From the NCBI RefSeq assembly GCF_014905175.1, contig NC_057790.1, positions 12,240,469 through 12,304,468 on the forward strand: a stretch of 64,000 nt of DNA, in the 5' to 3' direction. Shown here one piece after another: positions 21,984-34,660 of the stretch (within the stretch, counting starts at the first letter, position 1; every line of letters starts with the position of its first letter). A program made the position numbers and the translations under genes. The notes below the pieces were generated by a model. That model was not told the origin of the DNA. It saw nothing but the letters and a program-made list of their open reading frames with translations, and made no database searches. The stretch comes from Aphidius gifuensis (Eukaryota; Arthropoda; Insecta; Hymenoptera; Braconidae).

Positions 21984-23745
21984 ATATAAAAAATCTGTTA
22001 AATTACTGGATGTTCATGTAAAAGGTACAACACCATGTCCATTTTGTAATATTGGTACTAAACAATCACAAGATGATAAGATATTTAAATGTCAAAATTT
22101 TGATTGTATGATTGAATCTTATGTTGATTGCAAAATGATTAATCATTAACCAAATCCATGTAATTTAACTGGAATTGCAAAACGTTCAATTGAAAATTCA
22201 ATGAGTCATGTATGAGTCAAGCAATCACAATAGAATGTCATAACTGTCAAGAAATATATATCAAAGATTTGGCTGTAATAAAATTATACATGCATATGTG
22301 GTGTATCATTGTGTTACTTGTGTAATAAAAGCATACATGGTGATTCACATTTTCGTAAAAAAGAAGAAAAAGCTAGATTAAATGAAATACCAAATAATGT
22401 TTATATTACTGTGATGATGATTATTTCAATGCTAAAACAGCCCTAGTGAAAATAATTTGGCGGATTATGTCATAATATAGCATAATATGGCATATTCTGG
22501 CATCCAAAAATCATGTAAGAATATGCCATATTCTGACAAAATTCATTTGCCAGAAAATGGCATATTCTGACATATTCCGACAAAATTCATTTGTCAGAAA
22601 ATGGCATATTCTGACATATTCCGACAAAATTCATTTGCCAGAAAATGGCATTTTATGGTATCAGAAAATCATGTAAGAATATGTCATAATACGGCATATT
22701 CTGACATATTCCGACAAAATTTATATGCCAGAAAATGTCATATTCTGGCATCCAAAAATTATATAAGAATATGTCAGAATATGCCATATTCTGACATCTA
22801 AAAAGTTTGTAATGGCAAAAGCATTTTGATAATAGTTTTTTTAGTAAATAATATTTTTTTCTCGGTCACGTCGTTGTTTTAATTATGTGACTTTGTCATT
22901 AAATTATTATGCAAGAAATTTTTTGAGTGATACCATTTTTTTTACATTTCTTCTTGTACATTGCTTTTCGAAGTTTCTCGCATGTGGTCATCTCACAACT
23001 AGTTCTTATATATACGATATAGATCCATCATATTCATATCCAAAAAATATGACGATATATTAATACAAAAATTTAAAGAATCAATGTTTCCCGTAATTGT
23101 TTGAAAGAAGTAAAAATGAATAATACGTAAATAGTTATGTTTAATAAATATGAGAAATTCGCCAGAAGCCATAAAATGCCATAAAAAGTTGCGACGGATT
23201 ATGCCATATTATGACATGATGTGCCATAAATTGCTATAAAAAGTTAGCGGATTATGTCATATTATGGCATAATATGCCATAAAAAGTCGGTAAATTATGT
23301 CATATTATGACATAAAATACCATAAATTGACGTTAAAAAATGGCGCATTATGTCATAATATGTCATAATATGTCATAATATGACATAATCCCCAAAAAAA
23401 AATCTTGTAAGAATTTGTCGGAATTTGTCGGAAGTCCAAATAACCTCAGAAATTCCGGCATTTTCCGACAAATTCTGAAAAGTAATAATGACAGAAGATG
23501 TCAGATTATGTCATAATATGCCATAATTTTCCTGTCATTTTATGGCATATTATGGCATATTATGACATAATCCGCCATATTATTTTCACCAGGGAGTTAA
23601 AAAAGTTGGAGAAGAAGTTAAAAAAATAAATGGCTATTGCTCCGAAACTTGATATTGATTTGATCATTTATTACCATCAATACCAGCACCAACTGTTGCT
23701 GCAACAGTTTACGTTTCATTAGAAAGAATATGTGATACAATTTTA
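21984..23745 (+). pseudogene. RNF216/TRIAD3-like RBR ubiquitin-ligase fragment, interrupted
   Basis: Pieces in order are: VKGTTPCPFCNIGTKQ with KCQNFDCMIESYVDCK (IBR-type zinc ligands), a stop, and GIAKRSIENSMSHV. After shifts come ECHNCQE and CICGVSLCYLCNKSIHG (RING2-like). After the foldback element follow VGEEVKKINGYC and HLLPSIPAPTVAATVYVS. The order and ligand pattern match the RBR domain and tail of RNF216-type E3 ligases. At least five frame breaks or stops are visible, so it is dead. The last 38 bases (ACGTTTCATTAGAAAGAATA and on, 23710-23747) recur at 45501-45539, showing that this end has spread separately. Confidence 0.55.
22441..23594. mobile_element. Foldback element with CATATTCTGGCAT-type inner repeats
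   Basis: The ends CCCTAGTGAAAATAATTTGG and CCATATTATTTTCACCAGGG pair. GGCGGATTATGTCATAATAT and its complement continue the arms. The interior consists of many short palindromic words (ATGCCATA, TATGGCAT, TTCTGACATATTCCGACAAA) in tandem at 22500-22800 and 23160-23580. It splits the RNF216-like fragment. Length 1154 bp. Confidence 0.8.
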
Positions 23746-24430
23746 ATAAATAAATAAATAATATGAACAATATTTGATTATAAAAACGACAACAGCAATG
23801 TATTTCAATTTATTTGAACAGCTAATAAGCTATTGACAAATGGCTAAGAAACGGATGTAGCTTCCTTGTTAATTTCTAAAGAATTAATTCAGCCAAAGTA
23901 ATTAACATCCTTTCCTTAGCTACCATTTTTCCCATAGCTTTTTATTAATTTAAATAAATAAATGGTCATAGGAAAAATGGTAGCTTGTTGAAAAAGGAAG
24001 TTGTCACATGTTAATTCATACGAAATTAATTTTGCCAAAGAAATAAACATGCAGGCAACATCCTTTCCTTAGCTACCATTTTCCCTATAGCTTTTCATTT
24101 ATTCAAATTAATAAAAAGCTATGGGAAAAGTATGAGCTTAGAAAAGGATGTTGCCTACGTATTAATTTCTTTGGCTAAATTAATATTTTATGAATTAACA
24201 TGTAAACAACATTCTGTCCATAGACATTTTTCCAATAGGTTTTTACATAAATAAATAAATAAAAAACTATGGAAAAAATAACTAAGGAAGGGTGTTGCCA
24301 CATGTTGATTTTCAAAGAATTAATTGAGCCAAAGAAATTAACAGGTAAGCCACATCCTTTTCTTAGCCATTTGTCAATAGCTTTTAATATATTCAATAAA
24401 TTTATTACTACTGACTAAAGTCTGAGAAAA
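23745..24430. mobile_element. Repeat family D, copy 1 (CCTTAGCTACCATTTTT hairpins)
   Basis: Starts ATGAACAATATTTGATTATA and shares several hundred bases with 59275-60283. Inverted words such as CCTTAGCTACCATTTTTCCC and GGGAAAATGGTAGC-like complements make several small hairpins, alternating with AACATGCAGGCAACATCC. No coding region. Confidence 0.7.
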
Positions 24431-24544
24431 GGATGAAGATTATTACTATTATGCTATAATTAAAGGAATGATATTTTTAAATTTAAATTATGAGCAATTA
24501 AAAATGGTGTGTGACGTAATATACGAAAAATTCCTACAGATGGC

Positions 24545-24690
24545 GTAACTAACGTGGTATGAAAGTATGAAAGTATGAAACCTCCGCGGTATAATACCGG
24601 TATTATACCGAGGTTTACGACCGGTATGATACCGCGGTATTATACAAACCCAACACTGATTAGGGCTCAAACTCACGACAAGCAACATTT
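24545..24690. mobile_element. Short palindromic element with ACCGGTAT words
   Basis: Contains repeated GTATGAAAGTATGAAA, GCGGTATAATACCGG and complements, ending near CCCAACACTG. A related copy lies in inverted order at 59080-59215, starting CAGTGTTGGG. The borders are approximate. Confidence 0.55.
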
Positions 24691-24911
24691 CGCTTGTAAA
24701 CATGGCCGCTGTTCCTACAGACCTACTGGGCATGCGCGAATCCGTGATTTCAGTATAAGCTGTGCTATTGTCACGGTTCAAAAAATAAATAAATATAACC
24801 TTATTAAAATCTCAATATTGATGTTTTGATTAAATTTTGGAGTATTTTTTAAATTCTTTTTTAATTGAACACTTTTGCTCAAGGTTTTGTTTATATATTT
24901 TTTTGTGTAAT

Positions 24912-25475
24912 GTAACGACCACGCCATTTATGAACGACTATGCGCTTTGCTTTCTGGCAGTCGACTGAGTATCCGTTAGACTATAGGTGTGTTCGTTCAC
25001 TTTTCACACCGAGCGTATGCACGGAGCGTATGCAAGGAAGCGCTAGCGTTTCGCGGTCATTTGAAGAAACTTTAGCAACTAAAATTTACTATTTATTTAT
25101 TGCTATTCGTTTTTTCCAGTTCTTTCGCTCTCTTTCATTATTATTAATTGGTAATTTGTTCTTGCGTCTGAGAAAAAATTATTAAATTAACAAAATAAAC
25201 ACAATGACTGAAAATGACGAATGTTTTAGTAAATTTTAGTTACTAAAGTTTCTTCAAATGACCGCAAAACTCTAGCGCTTCCTTGCATACGCTCCGTGCA
25301 TACGCTCGGTGTGAATAGTGAACGAACACACTTACACACCTTATATATGTAGTCCCGTGAATACGGGTGTGGCAAGCCAACGGAAAGTGACGGAAACTCA
25401 GTCGGCTCAGTCAACTGCCAGCAGCCAGAAGGTGATGCGCATAGTCGTTCATAAATGGCGTGGTCGTTGATGCTT
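24912..25475. mobile_element. MITE with CGACCACGCCATTTATGAAC ends, interrupted by MITE family E
   Basis: Inverted termini AACGACCACGCCATTTATGA (24913) and TCATAAATGGCGTGGTCGTT (25450), with CTGGCAGTCGACTGAG and its complement further in, enclose a family E MITE at 24986-25330. Confidence 0.75.
24986..25330. mobile_element. MITE family E, copy 1
   Basis: Near-perfect palindrome of about 345 bp with GGTGTGTTCGTTCAC ends and inner GAGCGTATGCACGGAGCGTA and GGAAGCGCTAG words. Copies 2 and 3 (39009, 60284) show TA target duplications, pointing to a Tc1/mariner-type mobiliser. Confidence 0.8.
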
Positions 25476-25599
25476 GATTATACATATAAAATTTGACATA
25501 TTATGAAGATAGTTTAATTTATTGTTATTATATATATTTATTGTTATTTAAAAAAAAAAAAAGTGTTCTAGTCGAGTTTAATAATGAGATAGACCCTGA

Positions 25600-27665
25600 T
25601 GATTCAGAAGGGGGATATTATCATATCCGAGACAACATGTTTTTTTGTTGGTTTCTTACAGGAAATTTTCTCACGATTACGGGAAAAATACGGAAAAAAT
25701 TCCTACGAGTGCGCAAAGTGGTTAAAAATCGAGTTGAAATATCGAAAAAACGGCTATTTATTGGTTGTATATCGTATAGTTGTTAAAATAACGAATAATT
25801 CCAGAATTTAATAATTGCAATCGATAGAGCTCGTCAAAGAGAAAAAAATGTCTTAAAAATTTATTCGATATCTCGAATAATTTTCGAGCTATGATAATTT
25901 AAAAATTTCGATATATTGATTTTTTTTTTTTTTTTTCGGATATAATAACTGCAATCGATAAGGCTCGTCAAGAAAAAAAAAAAAGTCTACATAAAAATTT
26001 CGATATTTCGAATAGTTTTCGAGTTATAATAACTTATAAATTTCGATATATTATTTTTTTTTTTTTTTAATTTTTATAACGGCAATCGATAAAATTCGCC
26101 AAGTTAAAAAAAAAAGTCCCAATAGAAATTTCCATATCTCGAATAGTTATTGAATTATCGATATTTTTCCAAAAAAGTATACGAAAAGTAAAAAGTTTTC
26201 TGGGTAACGCCAACAATATATCCAAGTTTTTTTTTACTTAGTCGCTAGGTTTTTTACTTAGCTATATTTTTTACTTAGCTACATCTTTTCCTTAGCTATA
26301 TATTTTACTTAGCTGTATTTATAGACAAACACACAATATCTACATAATTTTACCAGCTATATTTTTTACTTAGCTATATTTTTTACTTAGCTATATTTTT
26401 TACTTAGCTATATATTTTACTTAGCTATATTTTTTACTTAGCTATATTTTTTACTTAGCTATATATTTTACTTAGCTATATTTTTTACTTAGCTATATAT
26501 TTTACTTAGCTATATTTTTTACTTAGCTATATATTCTACTTAGCTGTATTTATAGACAAACACACAATATCTACATAATTTTACCAGCTATATTTTTTAC
26601 TTAGCTATATTTTTTACTTAGCTATATTTTTTACTTAGCTATATTTTTTACTTAGCTATATTTTTTACTTAGCTATATTTTTTACTTAGCTATATTTTTT
26701 ACTTAGCTATATTTTTTACTTAGCTATATTTTTTACTTAGCTATATTTTTTACTTAGCTATATTTTTTACTTAGCTACATCTTTTCCTTAGCTATATATT
26801 TTACTTAGCTGTATTTATAGACAAACACACAATATCTACATAATTTTACCAGCTATATTTTTTACTTAGCTATATTTTTTACTTAGCTACATCTTTTACT
26901 TAGCTATATTTTTTACTTAGCTATATTTTTTACTTAGCTATATTTTTTACTTAGCTATATTTTTTACTTAGCTATATATTTTACTTAGCTGTATTTATAG
27001 ACAAACACACAATATCTACATAATTTTACCAGCTATATTTTTCACTTAGCTACATCTTTTTTTTCACAATCCCTTCTAAAACTGTATAATTTTTTGTAAA
27101 AATATCGATAATTCAATAACTATTCGAGATATGGAAATTGCTATTTGGACTTTTTTTTTTAACTTGGCGAATTTTATCGATTGCCGTTATAAAAATTGAA
27201 AAAAAAAAAAAATAGATAATATATCGAAATTTATAAGTTATTATAACTCGAAAACTATTCGAAATATCGAAATTTTTATGTAGACTTTTTTTTTTTTCTT
27301 GACGAGCCTTATTGATTGCAGTTATTATATCCGAAAAAAAAAAAAAAAAATCAATATATCGAAATTTTTAAATTATCATAGCTCGAAAATTATTCGAGAT
27401 ATCGAAAAAATTTTTAAGACATTTTTTTCTCTTTGACGAGCTCTATTGATTGCAATTATTAAATTCTGGAATTATTCGTTATTTTAATAACTATACGATA
27501 TACAATCAATAAATAGCCGTTTTTTCGATATTTCAACTCGATTTTTAACCACTTTGCGCACTCGTAGGAATTTTTTCCGTATTTTTCCCGTAATCGTGAG
27601 AAAATTTCCGATAAGAAACCAACAAAAAAACATGTTGTCTCGGATATGATAATCTTGCCTTCAGA
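25600..27665. mobile_element. Foldback element with a 17-bp satellite core, 2.07 kb
   Basis: Arms of about 600 bp pair: GATATTATCATATCCGAGAC near 25614 with GTCTCGGATATGATAATCTT near 27637, and CCTACGAGTGCGCAAAGTGG near 25703 with its complement near 27550. Imperfect internal hairpins of the form TCGATAxxGCTCGTCAA recur three times in each arm. The central 830 bp is a satellite (listed separately). No transposase. Confidence 0.85.
26230..27062. repeat. 17-bp satellite ACTTAGCTATATTTTTT, about 40 units
   Basis: Tandem units with variants ATATATTTT and CATCTTTTCC. A longer interruption containing GTATTTATAGACAAACACAC recurs four times (about 26307, 26542, 26808, 26990). This gives a higher-order period of about 235-265 bp in part of the array. 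Confidence 0.9.
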
Positions 27666-27837
27666 AGTGACTGTAACTGTTTGTCAATGGATTGAGTGTC
27701 ATCATGTTTCATTGGCTTGGTTTATATCTTTGTTTGAAAAATGAATATTATTGTACAATAAATGAAAAAACTCGTTACAGCAACAAATAAATGAAAAAAA
27801 TCAATTATATACAATGTTATACTTATATAATAAAATC

Positions 27838-28205
27838 TATACAGGACTATTCTATAGAGTTTTTATAATATTTCTATAAAAACTATTCTATAGGAAAAAT
27901 TTTATAAAACATTCCGTTTCGGATATTTTATAAAAATCATTCAAAATTCTATAGAAGAATATTTTTATAGAACAGCGTATTATTATGATTATGATATATA
28001 CAAATCATTTTTTTTTATAAAAATAATCCTATAAACCAAATCCTATAAAAAATTAATAAATTCATTCTATAAAAATCAACCACAAATTTTATAGAATTTA
28101 TTCTATAAAAAAAGCGCCAAATCTATATAAGAATTTGTATAAAAATTTGTATAAAAATTTTTATAAAAACGTTTTATAGAAATGTTTATAAAACTTTTTG
28201 CTACG
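27838..28205. repeat. TATAGAA/TTTATAAAA low-complexity block
   Basis: Dense short inverted words built on TTCTATAGAA and TTTTTATAAAA. No ORF. Confidence 0.55.
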
Positions 28206-29099
28206 TGAAAGGATCAAAATATTTCCAAACTCCGCCATTTTGAAGTTCGTACGGACTGTCGTGCGTTCCGTAGAGGACCGCGGTCTACCAAAAATAGGCG
28301 TGGTTTATCATGGTGAATTTAATTTCGTTGTAGTGTCAGCACTGCTATGTATTAGAAAACGTAAACAAACATAAGCAAACGTAAACACCGAAAAATATGA
28401 TTAACGTATTATAAAGAAAAAAATAATTTGGCATCAAAAAAAAAATTGTCAATTAAAATAGTAGGTGTATATTGTTGTTATCTCATTATTTAGCCTGTAA
28501 ATTGTATTTCTTTTCAAAGTTAATGCTTCAAAACCTATCATAACTCAAATGTAAGGTTAGGACAGCACTTATATTTTTGTTATCTTTCAAGATCTTAAAC
28601 TGGCTAATGTTGCTGTTCATTTTCAACAAAAACAACAATTACTACCTACATCAGTCAATAGATAATGTGTTTGAAGTGGAATTTTTCTTTTCATTTTGTT
28701 AACTGTTATTAACAAATTTATTGTTTTAATAATTTTATTCAGTACACGGAGAAAAATAAAAGGTAAAATTTACAAAAAAAAAAGTAAAATTTACCTTTTT
28801 TGAGATGAAACGAGGGACGCCAAGAGACAAAAGGTAAAATTTACCAAAAAAAAATGTTATAAGATTGAAGCTGTAGTTTACTTATGGACAGTGTTAAATT
28901 TACATTTAATTTTTGTTATCGCTTCCATTACTCCGAAAAAAAGTAAAATTTACCTTTTAAGGCGTTAAAGTTGTTTTTACATTTTCAATTAGTAAAGTTT
29001 GTGTTACTCTCTTAGTAGGTAAAACTTACCAATTTCCGATGTTAAAAATGCAAAATAAAATTGTTAATACAACAGGATATTTAGTTGTTTTTTTTTTTT

Positions 29100-29225
29100 T
29101 TTTTTCGCAGTTATGGCACTGCCTGGTATCGAACCCCTCTGCCTTAAACGCTACCTAATTCTACCTAATACTAAAACCGTGCTTTAACCGACTTAACCAC
29201 GAACGCGAGTTGACAAACGACAGAT
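29100..29225 (-). ncRNA. tRNA-derived (SINE-like) module, pol III boxes
   Basis: On the complement, GTGGTTAAGTCGGTTAAAGC resembles an A-box D arm and GGGTTCGATACCA resembles a B box. Between them lie an odd TAGGTAGAATTAGGTAG segment and a long variable region, as in tRNA-Ser/Leu-derived elements. A homologous module in the other orientation is at 46480-46620. It is a relic without a full cloverleaf. Confidence 0.5.
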
Positions 29226-29514
29226 TTTTATACTATTTGGATTGACTCTATGCTGAGAGCTTACGTATAAGAATTTTATTGTTATCGATTAAAGTTATTG
29301 TGGCAAATGGCTTAGTAGTTAATGAAGATTAAAATAAAATTTATTAAGTATCATCATATTCTTACACATTTCCCAATAATATTTAAATTTGATATAGCAA
29401 ATGTAGATGAGGAAAAGATAAAACTGAATAAATTGTGTTGTAAAATGAATCAGATACTCAGCCACTTACCACAATTATATAAATTTATTTTGCTAACTTT
29501 TTACAAGCAGTAGC

Positions 29515-32500
29515 TAAAGAAAAGATAGAGCTAGGGAATTAATGTTGCCAAAAAATTATGTTTTAAGGAATTAATGTTGCTTAAAAAAATAATTTCTTTG
29601 GCAATATTAATTCCTTAGCTACATCTTTTCCTTAGCTACTGCTTTTCCACGGACATTAGTATTTTTTAAACATGAAATAACATGTATTTTATTTATAAAA
29701 TAAATAAAAATGTCCGAGGAAAAGCAGTAGCTAAGGAAAAGATGTAGCTAAGGAATTAATGTGACTAAGGAATTATTTCCTTGAAACATAATTCTTTGGC
29801 AACCTCAATTCCTTAGCTACATCTTTTCCTTAGCTACTGCTTTTTCTTGGACATTTTTTATTTATTTTATAAATAAATTTATTTATAAATTTATTTTATA
29901 AATAAAATACATGTAAATTTATTTTTTAAAAATACAAATGTCCAAGGAAAAGCAGTAGCTAAGGAAAAGATGTAGCTAAGGAATTAATGTGACTCGGGAA
30001 TTATTTCCTTGAAACATAATTCTTTGGCAACATTAATTCCTTAGCTACATCTTTTTCTTAGCTACTGCTTTTTCTTGGACATTTTTTATTTATTTTATAA
30101 ATAAAATACATGTAAATTTATTTTTTAAAAATACAAATGTCCAAGGAAAAGCAGTAGCTAAGGAAAAGATGTAGCTAAGGAAAAGATGTAGCTAAGGAAT
30201 TAATGTGACTCGGGAATTATTTCCTTGAAACATAATTCTTTGGCATTATTAATTCCTTAGCCACATTAATTCCTTAGCTACATCTTTTCCTTAGCTACTG
30301 CTTTTCCTTGGACATTTTTATTTATTCTATAAATGAAATACATGTAAATTTATTTTTTAAAAATACAAATGTCCAAGAAAGGTAAAGTAGAAGTGTCTAG
30401 GAATTAATGTGACTCGGGAATTATTTCCTTGAAACATAATTCTTTGGCAACATTAATTCCTTAGCCACATTAATTCCTTAGCTACATCTTTTCCTTAGCT
30501 ACTGCTTTTCCTTGGACATTTTTTATTTATTCTATAAATAAAATACATGTATATTCATTTTTTAAAAATACAAATGTCCAAGAAAAAGCAGTAGCTAAGG
30601 AAAAGATGTAGCTAAGGAATTGAGGTTGCCAAAGAATTATGTTTAAAGGAAATAATGTTGCTAAAAATATAATTCTTTGGCAACCTTAATTCTTTAGCTA
30701 CATTTTTCCCTTAGCTACTGCTTTTCCTTGGACATTTGTATTTTTAGGAAATTAATTTTCATGTATTTTATTTATAAAAGAAACAAATAAACCAGTGAGA
30801 AGCAGTGTAAAAAATGTAGCTAAGGAATTGAGGTTGCCAAAGAATTATATTTTTAGCAACATTATTTCCTTGAAACAAAGTGAGTCACATTAATTCCTTA
30901 GCTACATCTTTTCCTTAGCTACATCTTTTCCTTAGCTACATCTTTTCCTTAGCTACTGCTTTTTCTTGGACATTTTTTATTTATTTTATAAATAAATTTA
31001 TTTATAAATTTATTTCATAAATAAAATACATGTAAATTTATTTTTTAAAAATACAAATGTCCAAGGAAAAGCAGTAGCTAAGGAATTAATGTGACTCGGG
31101 AATTATTTCCTTGAAACATAATTCTTTGGCAACATTAATTCCTTAGCCACATTAATTCCTTAGCTACATCTTTTCCTTAGCTACTGCTTTTTCTTGGACA
31201 TTTTTTATTTATTTTATAAATAAAATACATGTAAATTTATTTTTTAAAAATACAAATGTCCAAGGAAAAGCAGTAGCTATGAAGATGGTTATGAAAAGAT
31301 AGCTAAGAAATTAATGTGACTCGGGAATTATTTCCTTGAAACATAATTCTTTGGCATTATTAATTCCTTAGCCACATTAATTCCTTAGCTACATCTTTTC
31401 CTTAGCTACTGCTTTTCCTTGGACATTTTTATTTATTCTATAAATGAAATACATGTAAATTTATTTTTTAAAAATACAAATGTCCAAGAAAAAGCAGTAG
31501 CTAAGGGAAAGATGTGTCTAAGGAATTAATGTGACTCGGGAATTATTTCCTTGAAACATAATTCTTTGGCAACATTAATTCCTTAGCCACATTAATTCCT
31601 TAGCTACATCTTTTCCTTAGCTACTGTTTTTCCTTGGACATTTTTTATTTATTCTATAAATAAAATACATGTATATTCATTTTTTAAAAATACAAATGTC
31701 CAAGAAAAAGCAGTAGCTAAGGAAAAGATGTAGCTAAGGAATTGAGGTTGCCAAAGAATTATGTTTAAAGGAAATAATGTTGCTAAAAATATAATTCTTT
31801 GGCAACCTTAATTCTTTAGCTACATTTTTCCCTTAGCTACTGCTTTTCCTTGGACATTTGTATTTTTAGGAAATTAATTTTCATGTATTTTATTTATAAA
31901 AGAAACAAAAATAACCAAGGAAAAGCAGTAGCTAAGGAAAATATGTAGCTAAGGAATTGAGGTTGCCAAAGAATTATATTTTTAGCAACATTATTTCCTT
32001 GAAACAAAGTGAGTCACATTAATTCCTTAGCTACATCTTTTCCTTAGCTACATCTTTTCCTTAGCTACTGCTTTTTCTTGGACATTTTTTATTTATTTTA
32101 TAAATAAATTTATATATAAATTTATTTCATAAATAAAATACATGTAAATTTATTTTTTAAAAATACAAATGTCCAAGGAAAAGCAGTAGCTAAGGAATTA
32201 ATGTGACTCGGGAATTATTTCCTTGAAACATAATTCTTTGGCAACATTAATTCCTTAGCCACATTAATTCCTTAGCTACATCTTTTCCTTAGCTACTGCT
32301 TTTTCTTGGACATTTTTTATTTATTTTATAAATAAAATACATGTGAGATTATTTTTAAAATACAAATGTCCATATAGTATAAGAAAGATGTAGCTAAGGA
32401 ATTGATGTGACTCGGGAATTATTTCCTTGAAACATAATTCTTTGGCAACATTAATTCCTTAGCCACATTAATTCCTTAGCTACATCTTTTCCTTAGCTAC

Positions 32501-34660
32501 TGCTTTTTCTTGGACATTTTTTATTTATTTTATAAATAAAATACATGTAAATTTATTTTTTAAAAATACAAATGTCCAAGGAAAAGCAGTAGCTAAGGAA
32601 AAGATGGCTCAGGAATTAATGACTCGGGAATTTCCTTGAAACATTATTTTCTGGCAACATTAATTTCTTAGCCACATTAATTCCTTAGCTACATCTTTTC
32701 CTTAGCTACTGCTTTTTCTTGGACATTTTTATTTATTTTATAAATAAAATACATGTAAATTTATATTTTAAAAATGTTAAATGTTCATGAGTAGTTATGA
32801 AAGATGTAGCTAAGGAATTGATGTGACTCGGGAATTATTTCCTTGAAACATAATTCTTTGGCAACATTAATTCCTTAGCCACATTAATTTCTTAGCTACA
32901 TCTTTTCCTTAGCTACTGCTTTTTCTTGGATATTTTTTATTTATTTTATAAATAAAATACATGTAAATTTATTTTTTAAAAATACAAATGTCCAAGGAAA
33001 AGCAGTAGCTAAGGAAAAGATGTAGCTAAGGAATTAATGTGACTCGGGAATTATTTCCTTGAAACATAATTCTTTGGCAACATTAATTCCTTAGCCACAT
33101 TAATTCCTTAGCTACATCTTTTCCTTAGCTACTGCTTTTCCTTGGACATTTTTTATTTATTCTATAAATAAAATACATGTCAATTTATTTTTTAAAAATA
33201 CAAATGTCCAAGAAAAAGCAGTAGCTAAGGAAAAGACGTGTCTAAGGAATTAATGTGACTCGGGAATTATTTCCTTGAAACATAATTCTTTGGCAACATT
33301 AATTCCTTAGCTACATCTTTTTCTTAGCTACTGCTTTTTCTTGGACATTGTTATTTTTTTATTATATGTATTTTTTTGAAAATACAAATGTCCAGGAGTA
33401 GTACAGTGAAAGATGAAGCGAAAAGATGTAGCTAAGGAATTAATGTGACTCGGGAATTATACCCTTGAAACATAATTCTTTGGCAACATTAATTCCTTAG
33501 CTACATCTTTTCCTTAGCTACTGCTTTTCCTTGGACATTTTTTATTTATTCTATAAATGAAATACATGTAAATTTATTTTTTTAAAATACAAATGTCCAA
33601 GAAAAAGCAGTAGCTAAGGAAAAGATGTGTCTAAAAGATTAATGTGACTCGGGAATTATTTCCTTGAAACATAATTCTTTGGCAACATTAATTCCTTAGC
33701 CACATTAATTCCTTAGCTACATCTTTTCCTTAGCTACTGCTTTTCCTTGGACATTTTTTATTTATTCTATAAATGAAATTTATGTAAATTCATTTTTTAA
33801 AAATACAAATGTCCAAGAGAAAGCAGTAGCTAAGGAAAAGATGTAGCTAAGGAATTGAGGTTGCCATAGAATTATGTTTTAAGGAAATAATGTTGCTGAA
33901 AATATAATTCTTTGGCAACCTTAATTCTTTAGCTACATTTTTCCCTTAGCTACTGCTTTTCCTTGGACATTTGTATTTTTAGGAAATTAATTTTCATGTA
34001 TTTTATTTATAAAAGAAACAAAAATAACCAAGGAAAAGCAGTAGCTAAGGAAAATATGTAGCTAAGGAATTGAGGTTGCCAAAGAATTATATTTTTAGCA
34101 ACATTATTTCCTTAAAAAATAATTCTTTGGCAACCTCAATTCCTTAGCTACTGCTTTTCCTTGGACATTTGTATTCTAAAAAAATAAATTTTCATGTATT
34201 TTATTTATAAAAGAAATAAAAATGTCCTAGGAAAGTAGTAGGCTGGAAGTGAAAATGCTAGGGGAGTTTGAGGCTGCTTTCAAAGAAATTATATTTTAAG
34301 CAACATCATCCCCACCATAATCCTCAAGTGTTTCAATCTCTTAGCTACATCTTTTCCTTAGTCACATCTTTTCCTTAGCTACATCTTCTCCTTAGCTACT
34401 GCTTCTCCTTGGACATTTTTATTTTTCAAAAATAAAATAACATGTATTTTATCTATTTAATTAATAAAAATCCCAAGGAAAAGCAGTAGCTAAGGAAAAG
34501 ATGTAGCTAAGGAATTGAGGTTGTGAAAGAATTCTGTTTTAAGGAAATATATTTGCTTGAAAAAATATTCTTTGGCAACCTCAATTCGTCAATTCCTTAG
34601 CTACATCTTTTTCTTAGCTTTCGCTTATCCTTGGGATTTTTATTTATCAAATAAATTACA
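29515..34660. repeat. Tandem array of about 20 long hairpins (satellite)
   Basis: Units of roughly 200-240 bp recur head to tail. Each unit reads AATGTCCAAGGAAAAGCAGT, AGCTAAGGAAAAGATGTAGC, AAGGAATTAATGTGACTCGG, then TTGGCAACATTAATTCC and the complements back to CTTGGACATTTTTTATTT. So each unit is itself an inverted repeat with arms of about 80-100 bp, joined by an AT spacer with ACATGTAAATTTATT. A higher-order copy of about 1.13 kb is visible (GAAACAAAGTGAGTCACATT at 30873 and 32001). No ORFs. Confidence 0.9.

Noticed and set aside
25493..25811. Two overlapping ORFs of 97 and 70 codons
   Set aside because: They lie in the arm of the foldback element, and the same DNA in the other arm is not open.
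26230..27062. CRISPR-like array of short direct repeats
   Set aside because: The repeats have no unique spacers of constant length, the genome is eukaryotic, and the array is the core of a foldback element.
29515..34660. Regular repeat-spacer pattern suggesting CRISPR or a gene family
   Set aside because: Units are inverted repeats with conserved loops and no ORFs; a hairpin satellite explains it.
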